Of a DNA stretch of 64,000 nt, positions 19,541-31,194 are shown in pieces; position 1 is the first letter of the stretch; each line of letters opens with the position of its first letter. Made by a program: the position numbers and the translations under genes. The stretch covers positions 3,246,001 to 3,310,000 of the forward strand of contig JASPKZ010003844.1 in NCBI GenBank assembly GCA_030220185.1, read 5' to 3'. The notes under the pieces are model-generated. The model ran no database searches. It saw nothing but the letters and a program-made list of their open reading frames with translations, and was not told where the DNA came from. This stretch comes from Diploptera punctata. Lineage: Eukaryota > Arthropoda > Insecta > Blattodea > Blaberidae.

Positions 19541-20001
19541 ACAATTCTAACACATGTGCAAAATATAAAAAAAACAGGCCTATTGAGTTTCCACCAATCC
19601 ATTACCTCCGCACTCCTATATATCTGCATAGCGCTCCATTTTGCACCAAAATTCTGGTTCCAAAATAGCGGCTAATATTATGCAGATGACAAATTCCGAT
19701 TCTTAACTGTATATTATATTTCAGATGTGATTCCTTTAATATTTGTTCAAAAAAAATAATAATCAGTTACATGATCCTTCTGTTCTCTCCAAATCACGAG
19801 AATTGCAAATTGCATAAGCCTATGATGTGTACAATTTTTAGTTAACAGTCTAATACACAAAACACAGCATATATTTGGAACCCAGCTCTTATTAAAAATC
19901 ACAAACTTGACAGCCAAAGTAAAGTTCATAACGCATTTCACATGTCGCGTGAAATTTCGCCTCTGAGACTTGAAGATCAGCTCACCACAAATATAGCAGA
20001 A

Positions 20002-20573
20002 ATTAACCTTAAACTGGCAAAACAGTAATTTCTAGTATTAGTTTTTTAAATGTGTCGGACCGCACTGAAAATGAAATCGTGCATGACTATTATTATTATT
20101 AGTAGTAGGATTGAAAAAAAGTATGGGTTACAGGCTAGACTGCATCGTACTTAGATGTACTGTGTTTACAAACTGCACGTTGACACGCGCTACTCGGAAC
20201 AGACTTCTAGTACAGTCCGCTTTGTGTAAGAATGGACTCATCTTTTCACAATTTTTGTTTCGGCATTCTGATACAACCACACGTCACGTAAACAAGTCTA
20301 TTACTGAGGAGAGTCGAACTACACACTCTCCGCGCCGAGCAGGCAGTGGAAACGCTCGACAAAGACCGAATTTTATAAACAATGTGTATAGGAATTAGTT
20401 ACTATCCTAATCCGATACTTTTTTCACCCCTAATTATTAGGTATATTGTGTAATTATTCCACACACGTTTCAGTAATTGATTATCATTAGCTTTCTTCTG
20501 TTTTATTAAAACTATTAGACAAATTGAAACAGTTGATGGATGTGTCTTATAGGATACATTGCGAATTTAAGGG
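20002..20573 (+). repeat. MITE family B, copy 2, with a 330-bp insert
   Basis: Left part AACCTTAAACTGGCAAAACA and right part ending GCGAATTTAAGGGTTAA match copies 1 and 3. Between about 20100 and 20435, at the same TTA-rich position used in copy 1, lies a GC-richer insert with a 95-codon open frame from 20111 that I do not recognise. Confidence 0.75.
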
Positions 20574-20579
20574 TTAAAT

Positions 20580-21690
20580 GCATGATTTGCACATTTTCAT
20601 GGCATGATAAAAAAACACTAAAACACAAAAACACTTCTGAACAGAAAGGAAATAAATATTTCACTAGTGATATTCGTGCTAACAAGATAACACACAACTC
20701 AATATTAACACAGCACAAAGCCAGACTAACAGATCTGAGCATGTCGAAACATGAATTAACCAGCATAATCTTGTTTTTTGGTGTTTCAGCATAATATATA
20801 TAATTTCTTTAAATATAGCTTGAATAAAATTGCTACATATAAGGTAAAGGTTCCTATGAGAGATCAAAGATAATACTAAAATCAGATTTAAAAAATAGCT
20901 GTCAGAAAAAAACTTTGCCTAATGGAAAAATTCTGACTGCGTGTCTGAATCCAGTAAAAAAATGCACTAAATTCAGTAATCAGATTTCTTGTGAAGAAAT
21001 CCTTGTCGAGCGTGTAATTATATGTTCCATAATGGTATATTTTCATAAATCGTGCACCTAATTTCTTGGAAAAGTTATAAATGAAACTAATTATCTTAAT
21101 TATTTATTTTAAATGAATTAACAGTAAATCATTCTCATATACAACGACACGTTTACAATTATTGCTCCATAATTGCTATTTTATACACGTAGACATGAAA
21201 ACCCCTATTACGGTACACTGGCCGATTAGATGAGATTATTGACCGATCTGGTATTGTTGACCAAACTCCTTCTTTCGTATTTTCTCTTAATGCTCCGTTG
21301 GTTGAATTCTTATATCTAACCTGATGGTATTAGAGTTTTCGAGGTTTACAGTATCATTTCATTTTTTTTTTTTTAATTTTCTCACTTTTTAAAGAGGGGC
21401 AGAACAAGCTCTTCAGCTGTGGTAAAAGTAATTGTTCTAGGGAAATGTTACCCTGACTTCAAATCTCTTGTCCTCCAGATTGGAGGTTGATACAATAGGC
21501 CAGTTCTCCGTTTATGAGAAAGAATGTAGTATGCTAAGAGACCATTAAGGATATATTCATTTTAAGTAAAAATGTAAAGAATCACAATCCGTCCAAAATG
21601 TTATGCCAAATTTTTTTTTTCATTTTTCATAAATAGCATGTTAGCATATGCACCTAATTGTATGAATGTATGTCCTCCTCTTCTACATAC
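20580..21690. other. AT-rich stretch, nothing recognised
   Basis: No supported gene or repeat. Poly-T runs at 21363 and 21610 are the only obvious pattern. Confidence 0.45.
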
Positions 21691-21699
21691 AAGATACTA

Positions 21700-22640
21700 G
21701 CTAATACCCGGCATGCATTGCTACGCCTAAATAAATGAAAATTGATGTGCTTTTATGTTTAGTTGAATAAGTAGAAGGAAAAAAATTATAAATTTATATT
21801 TTTTACATGCCCGTACTGATTACCCGGCGTTGCCAGGGAATCTACTTATCCCGATCTTCTTGACATAAATAAGCTGAAATACGAAAATTAGTGTGTTTTA
21901 TGTTTAGTTAAATAAGTAAAAGGGAAAATTTATATCGTAATTATTTTTAGATACCCCGTGCTGTTTACCCGGCGTTGTCCGGGAATCTACTCATCCCGAT
22001 TTTCTTGGCATAAATGAGCTGAAAGACAAGAATTAATGTACTACATATGATTAGTTAAATAAGTAAAATGAAAAATAATTATAAATGTGTATCGTAATTA
22101 TTTTAAGATTTCCCGTGCTGATTTACCCGGTGTTGCCCGGGAATCTACTTATCTCAATCTTCTTGGCATAAATGAGCTAAAAGACAAAATTCGTTATTGC
22201 GAGTTATCCGTAAACGAATACCCACCATGTGCTGCTATGCTTGCACACGAATCTACATACTTGTCTCGATCTTCTTGGTATCAATGAAAGACAATAATAG
22301 TTATTGTGACTTATCCGTAAGAGATAAACATATGCTGTCGCGGACTTTTTTGTAGAGCTTTTGAGATATTCAATTCTATGTATATTAAATTTGTGTATTT
22401 GTTAAGGTTTAGGCAGCGTAAGCCATTTAAGCATCCAAAGAGCTACTTTTTTCACGTTTTCCAGTACAAAGGGCGATTTTTAAGGGTATAGGAATTGAGT
22501 ATCACAACTCTCTTATAGCCTATGTTCATCCCGGGAATCCCCTGAACATTTAGCAAAAGCCCCATCACAATCGGATCAACGGTATGACCGCGCATAAAGT
22601 ACGAACAAACAAACAAACAAAAATTCATTTTTGTATATTA
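21700..22640 (+). repeat. Interspersed element with ~135-bp tandem units
   Basis: Starts ACTAGCTAATACCCGGCATG. A unit containing TACCCGGCGTTGCCCGGGAA, CTTCTTGGCATAAATGAGCT and GTTTAGTTAAATAAGTA recurs about four times from 21815 to 22300. It ends (ACAA)n then AAATTCATTTTTGTATATTA. A fragment of its left end recurs at 59315-59360. Non-autonomous; class unclear. Confidence 0.75.
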
Positions 22641-22649
22641 GATATATTA

Positions 22650-23067
22650 GGGTGACCCAAGACATAAAGGAAGTTTTTTCGCAAAATCAATTGTATACCC
22701 TCATTTTTTCTGTTGACTTAATAACTCAAATAACAAATTTCATTGCGATTGGATCATGACCATCCGTGCCCAACTTCATGCCAAACATTAGACATGAAAA
22801 TTTGTACTGGGTTAGTATGGATGGATTCTACAACTAAAAGTTTATTTAGTAAATAAAAAATCAATAGGCCCAAAACGTTTAACTATTTACTTTTTTACAA
22901 TAAAAAAGCATCACTGTACAAATTTCGTTCACCTTAGCAAGTATTGACATGTTGCAAGTCGGCACGGGTTGCCGGGCCTACAAACACCAAATTGTACTTA
23001 CAATTTTTTAACATTATACAAATAAATTAAGCATTAAAAAAAGTACTTGGGTCTTTTTGGGACACCC
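22650..23067. mobile_element. TA-flanked MITE with GGGTG termini
   Basis: The left end GGGTGACCCAAGAC and the right end, read inverted, GGGTGTCCCAAAAAGACC are each bordered by TA. 418 bp, AT-rich and non-coding. Tc1/mariner-type non-autonomous element is the likely class. Confidence 0.75.
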
Positions 23068-24271
23068 TAATATATATATATACACTACACATAGAAATAC
23101 AAATACAGGGCTGTAAGAGATTCATTAATAAATGGTTTGATCGACTGTTAAAAAGTATAAATTCAATATTGCTAACATTGGACATTCAGCCTTACCTGAA
23201 AGCTATTGCAGATTACTTCGAACTTGAAAACAGGAATTACATTTGTTGCCGTCTTCGCTTTATAATATGAACTATCTTTAAAACATTCTTTCTAACTCTA
23301 TATAATTATAAATCTGTTACGCAATAAGCTGTTAGATCTCATTAGTGCAGAAATTAATAGGAGGAGAACAATTTTCTTCTTTTGCATTCATCTCGTCACG
23401 GTTTTGCACTTGACAGACACATTATTCAAAGCCACTGTATCTCATTATCTTAAAGTAATCTTAGATTATTATATTATAAACGTCGCGTTATTGATAATGT
23501 AGATCAGATATATCAAACTGATTTAGACCGCAGGCAAATTTCTTATACGTATTACGAGTACCAAACCTCTCTCGAGCCACACATGGCCTATAGACCTTCC
23601 CACTGCTAAATAATATATATTATTGACTTAGTTTTTGCTTGTTGCCCATTCAATACAGTAAAAGCTCCTTCGCGGGTTAAAAAATTGCGACACAGTTCCT
23701 GTATTCGCGGATCCAGCCGTTGTTAAAAGCTAATGTCGCAAGCATTTCTTGTGGCGCTATGTCCGTTGATTAATGCTGCCCTCGCCACGATCGGTGTTTT
23801 ATTGTTTCAACTTGTTATTCGTTGCAATAATTTTGATTAAATAACATGTGTATCTTCTGCTTTGTTGCCAGTTTATAATGTTAAGTAAAGGGGAACAAAT
23901 TTAGTTCCGAAGCGGAAACAAGCAGAGTTGTCGTTTAAAGTAAAAACAGAAATGTTTGACCATTTATACGCGTTGGCGAGTGTTTTGCCTCTATATCACG
24001 CTGTTTTAATGTTAACGAAATAAGAAATCCAAGACAAAATAAAGAATTCTCTCGCAGAACTCACAGCTGAATATCAATCTTAATTGAAAGACATTTTAAA
24101 AGAGGTAAAACTGTAAAAAATGTATGTATATATATATATATACTAGGCCTAAGTTCTTTAAATCCTTGCCTAAACCTAATAGTAATAATTAATATAAATT
24201 GCTTCAAAATCTCTCATTAATTAATTTTATTTTGATGTGTTTTATTTTATTTTGGAAGCTTGGAACGTATC

Positions 24272-24324
<53 letters not shown>

Positions 24325-24350
24325 AGTGTGTGTGTGTGCGTGTGCGTGTG
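24272..24350. repeat. (TA)n followed by (TG)n
   Basis: A compound dinucleotide microsatellite at the border of an S1 SINE. The open frames through it are artefacts. Confidence 0.95.
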
Positions 24351-24353
24351 TAT

Positions 24354-24680
24354 TTTCCACCGCTGAGATCTCGAGGTTGCGTGCTGCCTTGTCACGCAGC
24401 GGGCCCGATTCCCGGTAGGGACAGGCTCCTGGGTGAGGTTTTTTTCGGGGTTTTTTCTCACCTGTAAGACAAATATCAGGAAGCTTAGGGCCCAACGGTC
24501 CCCGAAAATCATCCGGCCATCATCATCATCCTTATCATTATCATCATCATTCTTCACCGGTGTGGAAAGCAACGGGAAATTACCACACCTATAATTCCCT
24601 AGTAAAGCTGCGAAGCATAGCATAAAAATGCTATGATTACAGTGAAAGACCTGCCCTCGGGCAGAATTACTATGGATGGA
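24354..24680 (+). mobile_element. SINE family S1 inside the pogo-like element
   Basis: TCCACCGCTGAGATCTCGAG, a damaged B box (GGGCCCGATTCCC), then the standard body and a tail ending ATGGATGG. It is nested in the 23656-24775 element. Confidence 0.88.
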
Positions 24681-24779
24681 TATATATACCCATACAAATT
24701 ACCATTCCATATTCGCGCTCTGTATTCGCTGCATATTTGCGGAACATATCCCCCGCGAATAAGGAGCTTTTACTGTATT

Positions 24780-25950
24780 TATAACTGACAGTGCATTAAC
24801 AACGATTTTATGTAAATTAAATATGATAAAATCATGAATATATTTATTGTAAAGTACTGAAGTGGCTATAATACATTAGTCCATTCAGCAGAAACTCAAC
24901 AGGCCAACTCAAAATATTCTACGATTTTTACCAGACGGTTGATACCGCTTGTTTGCATCCAATTACCGAAAATTCAGAGTAATAATTTCCAAAAACAACT
25001 TTCATTATGGAAGAAAAATTGAAATCTGTTAACCTTGATTTATGAACTGTTTTGTTATCTTTCTGCTGGAGTTTGTACGGTAAAATACAAACTTAAGTTA
25101 AATTGTGGTTGTATGTTTCGATTGAGCCGATCCGAAAAAAAATTCAAAGTGCGACTTGCGACCCGCATTTAGTCAGTTTTATTCACCTAATATTGATCTT
25201 AAAGGAAGAGAATAGCATATCTCTACGCAATGGCGTATATTTCTATGTACAGTAAGCTATCTGCTATGCCTACTAAAATACATGAGTCAATTCCAAGGGA
25301 TGTACGTCAAATCTTTTGAATGCGAGTTGTTTTTAGTATGAGAGTTTCGCCTCGAGACTAGAAGATATCTTCTTCCCGATCAAGTTCGATGGAATGGTGT
25401 GAATAATTTTAATATACGATTTCATTGCGGACGAAAATAAAAACATAGGTCCTGTGACACAGATATACCCGGCACGTCAAAGAAGTCTCGGATATGTAGG
25501 TCAAACTCCTATAAAATTGTCCAAGCATAAGAACTCACTCACGTCATGGTTATCCTCATAGAGTAAAGCTACGTAAAATCGGAGCTACATTTCTCCAAGA
25601 AGTAAAAATGATTTTTTTTCTTCTACTTCAGAGATTAGAAATTTCTGCCTGTTCGGACCCAAGAATACAAATACTTTGATTCATTCATTTTGTCAATGGT
25701 CGCCCTTGATTCCTTTGTCCTTTATATATATATATATATATATCCGGTACCTGTTCTACTATATTATCTATTGGTTGCCGGTGTAAATGGTGTGTCCACG
25801 ATTGGTAATCCTTCCATGTAAAAATTTAGATTACTCAAAAGCCCCAAGTATAAAGCCAGACTGATAAAACTGGAAACGACATGCAATAGTTAAGGATACA
25901 CGATATAGGAAAACAGATAGGCCTATGTTGAGAATTGCCACGTACAATGT
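24780..25950. other. Stretch without recognised features
   Basis: AT-rich DNA with a short (TA)n at 25724-25743. No gene or repeat family supported. Confidence 0.45.
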
Positions 25951-25956
25951 AAGAAA

Positions 25957-26600
25957 TTAACTAACTCACTCACTGCCATTATCGAACCCGTAGGTTTATA
26001 GCCGCGCGAATATAAGCTATCCATACATCCCTATACTGAGCTGTTTTCCAATAATCCCCTGTATAATCTACTTCCCTTAAATCATTGTTAATGTTAGTTC
26101 CCACCTCATTCTTGGTCTATCCAGTTAACTGTTTTATATATTATCTGGTTTGTTATATAATGGTTTATTATATATGGTGTCCTATAAACTGTGCAGCCTT
26201 CTCAATTCGCCTGTCTTTTCATCTCTCTTCGGTCCAAAATTTCCTAAAAATGTTATTCTCAAATGCTCCAAATAAAGTAAGACTCCTTGTTTCGTATCCA
26301 TATAATATAACTGGGAGAGTAACAGTTTTATATATTTCCAGTTTAACTTTTTTGAGAAGAGTTGGACAAGAGTTCCTGTAATGCATTTCCAGAATTGAGC
26401 CTATGTTTAATTTATTTGTGCATCTAATTCCTACTTATAATTATTATTCCTAGGTATTTGAATCCAGCCACTTCTTCAAAACTTCCCTCATTTTTCATTA
26501 ATTTTCCTTTTCCATTATATAATGTATTCCTATGTGTGAACTTATATTTAGTTTTATTGATGTTTACTTCCAGTCCCAATTTGTTAGTGTTACTCAATAA
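25957..26600 (-). mobile_element. LINE 3' part, family R1 of this window
   Basis: On the minus strand the order is KTKYKFTHRNTLYNG, the EFKYLG-type segment, then a decayed region and the 3' end (CCTACGGGTTCGATAATGGC with a TGAG/TTAG tail). Same family as 45240-46390 and 50255-50985. Many frameshifts. Confidence 0.78.
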
Positions 26601-26617
26601 AGTAAAAAAAAAATTAA

Positions 26618-27640
26618 TTAACTAACTAACTAACTGGCACTATCGAACCCGTAGGTACAAGGCCGCGTGGACATATGCTCTCCATACAACCCTATCCTAA
26701 GCTAATGTTTTCCAATCATTCCCTGTATAATCTATTTCCCTCAAATCATGTTTAATGTTATTCTCCCACCTCATTCTTGGTCTACCAACTGGGTGTTTTC
26801 CCTCTACTTTTGCTATTATAATCCTCCAAGCACGTCTTTCATTCCCCATTCGTTTCACATGTCCTGCCCATCGCAGTCTAAGAGACTTAACTGTTATTAT
26901 CTCAGGGGTCCTCATCTAGGGGATATGTGGATGGCGACCACAAGGTGCCCAAGCTGAGCAAAACATTTCTTCCACTTACTTGTGTTTTGCACTCTTTTAA
27001 CTTTACTATCTAACCTCTCTTGGTTAACTCTTGTTTTTTTCGATTCCGATGCTATTAGGGCATCCGAGGGCTAGGGAATCTTTCCTTTCTTCCATTTCTT
27101 CTTTCCTTTATTTTCTTTTCTTCTCCAGAAAAGCCTGACCAGAGGCTATAAGATGGCAGCCCCATCACTGGTCTTGCCTTCCTTTGGCCAGCAACCAATC
27201 GAAGGGACTATTATTATGCTTTCAAGTCTTATACGAGAATTTCCCGGAAGGATCAAAACGCTGGAGGGAAAATGTTCTATAGGATCGTAACAGGCCTTGG
27301 CCTAATACTTGGAAGGAAGAAGAAGAAGAAGATATGTGGCTTCCTATAAAGACCATTAATTCACTGTTATATAGTATTCTCCATTCACCTTATCTGTTCA
27401 TCTATCTTTGGTCCAAAAATGTTCCTAAAAACTTTATTCTCAAATACTCATAACAGTATGCATTTCCAGAATTGAGCCTATGTTTATTTTCTTTGTGCAT
27501 CTCATTCCTATTTGTAATACTATTGTTCGTAGGTATTTGAATTCAGTCATTTCTTCCCTCATTTGTCATTTCTGCCCATTTCCATTAGTATCATATAATG
27601 TATATCTATGTGTAATCAATGTAATCATATATTTAGTTTT
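26618..27640 (-). mobile_element. LINE family R1 interrupted by another retroelement
   Basis: 26697-26904 encodes TVKSLRLRWAGHVKRMGNER and GKHPVGRPRMRWENNI on the minus strand. The rest of the LINE resumes at about 27331 (GGCTTCCTATAAAGACC, matching intact copies) and runs to about 27640. The piece between is a separate insertion. Confidence 0.82.
26905..27330 (+). mobile_element. Retroelement nested in a LINE, (GAA)n tail
   Basis: Its last 340 bases match the element at 15983-16319 and end GGAAGGAAGAAGAAGAAGA. This copy reaches about 90 bases further 5' (CAGGGGTCCTCATCTAGGGG). It splits the LINE at a TATCT/ATATC site. Confidence 0.82.
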
Positions 27641-27644
27641 ATTA

Positions 27645-28280
27645 GAGTAAAAATGTGTTTCTAATAATTACATTTCAAATCTCATGTACCTGTTCTTGAT
27701 ATTTTAGATCTTTTTACTGCTTTTCGTATTATTGCAATCATAGAAGAATTTGTATCTTATGTGGGCTGTTGTGGTAGATATCTGTTCGGAACTGATTGTT
27801 TAACATGTGACATTGCACCGGATGTTACATTGGGAATGTCATTAAACTCCGGAACAGAGGATAAGGAAATAGGTTCGTCTGGCGGTACCGGGTTTTTGCG
27901 AGTAAAAATATCGGTAGTTGTGGTGGAAAAATTTAAAACACTATTCAGCTTATCTTTCCAGCTATCAGCAATAGTTCTTCTGTTCAATCACGTTTTCCTC
28001 TTAAATATTAAAATATTTTTTTTATAAATTTGTATGATAAAATTTAAGGTCTTACATTCTAGAAGGTTTTAAGGACCAAATCAAGTTCCAAGTTAAGAAA
28101 ACACATTAATAATGAACACAAATATTAAATTCAATACCTCCCTTGCATAAGCCTATAACCAAAAAATGTGTGTTACAATCTTTTAGTTGAAACACTATCT
28201 TATGAACAAACTCAATCGAGAGGTAAATGATGCCACTACTTAGCAATTTTTTAAGTTAGGGAAATTGCATAAATTACAGT
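27645..28280. other. Stretch without recognised features
   Basis: Short open frames at 27757-28027 lack any family signature. Nothing else seen. Confidence 0.4.
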
Positions 28281-28563
28281 GACTATTTAACTCATGCCTC
28301 AAATGGGAGTCAATGACCAATCACATTTCAATGATGTTTTATTTACAACCAATCACAGTCGTGTTTCGCCTCGAATTTATCAACTATAGTTCATCGTATT
28401 GAAGAGGGTACTTCCTTTCTAACATTCTGAATAAGTCATAGCATTATTTTGCAGTGACTGACTCTGTAACAAATACGGCTACCAGATCGTATATATAGTG
28501 CATGAATGTCAACACATAGCGCATGCGGGAGTTAATATAAAATATTTGTAGCAATTGATTATA

Positions 28564-30104
28564 CACTGCTCAAAACAATTAGAGGAACACTATGAAATAT
28601 GCAAATATTTTTTCATTGGATAAAGGTACAAACATGAAATTAATAAAGTACATTATTTGTGGTTATTTATTTATTTATTTATTGCTCATGTCAGTAAAAA
28701 CAAATGAATAACGCTGACAATTAACTTTTCAAATAATTCCTCTATGTAAGCAATTGAATCTTGTGCTTATTTTTCAAAGTTAAACACTCGTTATATAGAG
28801 TTAGTATCGTGTATGGCCTCCACGACATTCAATGACAGTTTGGCACCTTCGTGGCATGCTCCCAATAAGATTCTGGATTTCCTCTTGCGGGATATACTCC
28901 CATTCCTCCTTCAGAGCATCTCCAAGTTGCTGCAGAATTTGTGGAGCTTGATGTCGGTTCCTGACCTTCCTGTCTAGAAGATCCCACAAGTGTTCAATAG
29001 GGTTGAGGTCTGGGCTGACCGCTGACCACTCTATTATCTCAATTTCATTCCTCCTCAGGAAATCCCTGGTGACAGCCGCAAAATGTGTCCTGGCATTATC
29101 CTGCATAAACAGAAATCCAGGGCCTACTCCAATGGCAGCAGGTACTACATGATCTTCCAGAACGTGATCGATATACCGGACAGCATTCAGTCGCTGGGGA
29201 ACAAGTACAAGGTCCGTACGATTGTTGTACATAACTAAGGGCCACACCATTATGGAACCTCCTCCGAATCTATCAATTTCCTGTACAGCCTCTGCAGAAA
29301 ATCTTTCTCCTGGCCGTCCCCACACCCTCAATCGACCATCACAACGTGTAAGACGATACCTGGATTCGTCCGAGGAGAGCACAGACTCCCACTGGTTCAG
29401 GTTCCTATCACCATGGTTTTCAGCATACGTACGTCTTGCTGCCTTATGCCCATTTGTTAAGCGTGTTTTTTTAACGGGCCTTTTTGGACGAAAATTCTCT
29501 TTCCTTAATCTGTTCCTTATGGTTTGGTCTGAAACCCGGATTCCGGAAGCCATATGAAGGCCATTCTGCGGGTCTTTTGCAGTTTTTGTACGCTGTCGAA
29601 GAGCAGAAAGAACAACGTATCTGTCGTCCTGGGGGCTTGTTTTAAATTTACGGCCCTGGCCACGTCTTCTACAATACTGACCTGTCTCTCTGTGCCTGTT
29701 GCGTAACCTGGACACCACGGAAGGAGAAACCCCAAGCTCTCTAGCCACTTGTCGCAGAGATTGACCTTGCCGTAAAAGATGTAGAGCATGATACACTTCA
29801 AACTCATTTAAATGCCTCATTTTGTCAGAGACTTCAATAAACAAGGCAATAATCAACATTCGTCACTATAGCAACATCAGGAAGCTTACCAATTAGAAGT
29901 GGCCAGTGCCTTCAAAAATAAAAAAAAATTCTCTATATTTGTTATTTGAGGTAATTTCTCTGTATTTATGCCATGGATCTTTAAAATTTGTATCCAATGA
30001 TAATAATTCAATTTACATATTGTCTTACTTTCAGCATCACAGCTTTAAAAAACAATTACTTATTCAATTTATTACAAGTGTTCCTCTAATTGTTTTGAGC
30101 AGTG
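28564..30104 (-). mobile_element. Complete Tc1-like transposon
   Basis: 1541 bp with perfect 27-bp inverted ends starting CACTGCTCAAAACAATTAGA, flanked by TA at 28562-28563 and 30105-30106. The single internal gene is an uninterrupted transposase on the minus strand. The pre-insertion sequence is present at about 36063-36090 (AATTGATTATACCACCAAAA), which confirms TA target duplication. Everything needed for movement appears present. Confidence 0.96.
28801..29820 (-). CDS. Tc1 family DD34E transposase, apparently intact
   Basis: Cuts and joins the element's own ends at TA sites. 339 residues from MRHLNEF, the usual Tc1 length; an upstream in-frame ATG at 29859 adds 13 unlikely residues. Two helix-turn-helix domains (about residues 5-50, including GQSLRQVARELGVSPSVVSR, and 62-115) form the paired-like DNA-binding region, with basic GRKFK between them. 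Catalytic triad: Asp151 (LSSDES), Asp241 (FMQDNARTH) and Glu276 (SPDLNPIEHLWD), with 34 residues between the last two, hence DD34E. The usual SIMVWG block reads SIMVWPLVM, a possible weakening change. No stop or frameshift. Confidence 0.95.
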   Translation of the reverse strand: MRHLNEFEVYHALHLLRQGQSLRQVARELGVSPSVVSRLRNRHRETGQYCRRRGQGRKFKTSPQDDRYVVLSALRQRTKTAKDPQNGLHMASGIRVSDQTIRNRLRKENFRPKRPVKKTRLTNGHKAARRTYAENHGDRNLNQWESVLSSDESRYRLTRCDGRLRVWGRPGERFSAEAVQEIDRFGGGSIMVWPLVMYNNRTDLVLVPQRLNAVRYIDHVLEDHVVPAAIGVGPGFLFMQDNARTHFAAVTRDFLRRNEIEIIEWSAVSPDLNPIEHLWDLLDRKVRNRHQAPQILQQLGDALKEEWEYIPQEEIQNLIGSMPRRCQTVIECRGGHTRY

Positions 30105-30339
30105 TACCACCAAAAAAAGAAACCACTGTTTGCACTTTTTTAAATGTATTTTCTCCCAGGTAATAACATTCCAGAAAAATATAATTGTCATATTTACATC
30201 ATAGGACAGAAATGAATTAATATACAGTTTGTTTATTTTTCAATGCAGCGATATAAATTTGCGGAATATATTTTAAAATAAACAGTTTAAACATGTTTTA
30301 ATTATATATATCTTAAAATGAATGCAATGTTCATAACTA

Positions 30340-31168
30340 ATGCCACGAGTGATTTCCAAATTATCGATAAATTCAGACTCACGAAGTGAGGAGTGAATTT
30401 ATCTAGAGAATTTAGAAATCAAGAGTGACATTTGTTAGGACTATTTAACGAATAAAATTAAGCTGTTTACTCACAAATCATTATTTAACTATAGTTATTT
30501 TAAAATATTTAGGGTAGGTTTCACCAACAGAGGTAACTGTATTACGCCAATTTAAGCTATGCATTATACACGGGGAAAACTGGCGTAATACAGTTACTTC
30601 TGTTGGTATATTTAATGTAAACGGCGATGTTTGAAAACAAATGAGAAACGATTGGTACGCTTCATCTCCTTCCTTTGTTCATCACTGCAACCAGATCATA
30701 ATAATATTTATTGCTAAAGGATCGCAATGTTATAAGAATGCACCCTAGTGGAGAAATTTATGACCAACGTTATAGGTAATGATTAATTTGATGTCCTATG
30801 ATGTAAATATGTCAATTATATTTTTCTGCAACGTCATTTCCTGGAAAATAATTCGTTTAAGAAAATTCAAAGTGTTTTTTTTTGTGGTATAATCAATTGT
30901 TACAATTGTTTTTATATTATCTATCGCATGCGCTTTCTGCTGACATTCATGCACTATATATACAATCTGGTAGCCGTATTTCTTGGAGGGTCAGTCACTG
31001 CGAAATAATGGTATGACCTATTCAGAATGTTAAAAAGGAGGTGCTTTCTTTATTATGATAAACTTTAGTTGGTAAATTTTAGGCGAAACACGACTGTGAT
31101 TGGTTGTAAATAAAAAATCATTGAAATGTGATTGGTCGTTGACTCCCATGTGGCGCATGAGTTAAATG
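30340..31168 (-). repeat. Repeat family A, copy 3
   Basis: The inverted partner of copy 2, starting CCACGAGTGATTTCCAAATT and ending GCGCATGAGTTAAATGGTCA. It contains a small hairpin insertion at about 30526-30612. Copies 2 and 3 together form a large inverted arrangement around 30330. Confidence 0.85.
30526..30612. repeat. Small hairpin MITE inside family A
   Basis: ACCAACAGAGGTAACTGTAT and its near-perfect inverse ATACAGTTACTTCTGTTGGT are about 60 bp apart, interrupting a sequence continuous in other family A copies. Confidence 0.75.
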
Positions 31169-31194
31169 GTCACTGTAACTCTTTTTTTAAATTA

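Larger units (their letters stand above)
23656..24775 (+). mobile_element. pogo/Tigger-like element relic
   Basis: The left end CAGTAAAAGCTCCTTCGCGG and the right end, read inverted, CAGTAAAAGCTCCTTATTCG lie between TA dinucleotides at 23654-23655 and 24776-24777. An internal ATGTTAAGTAAAGGGGAACA could be the start of a decayed CENP-B-type transposase. A TA/TG microsatellite and an S1 SINE have inserted inside. Confidence 0.8.
28283..30320 (+). repeat. Repeat family A, copy 2, split by Tc1
   Basis: 28283-28563 and 30105-30320 are two halves of one family A copy (GACTATTTAACTCATGCC ... AATTGATTA | TACCACCAAAAAAAG). The uninterrupted join is visible in the copy at 35829-36545. Confidence 0.88.

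Noticed and set aside
21700..22300. CRISPR-like spaced repeats
   Set aside because: The units are about 135 bp with no short direct repeat/unique spacer structure, and the DNA is clearly eukaryotic.
24237..24623. Open frames with TH or VC dipeptide repeats near 24300
   Set aside because: Artefacts of the (TA)n/(TG)n tract and the adjacent SINE.
29222..29807. Plus-strand and second-frame open frames inside the Tc1 element
   Set aside because: Shadows of the transposase gene, which alone shows domain motifs.
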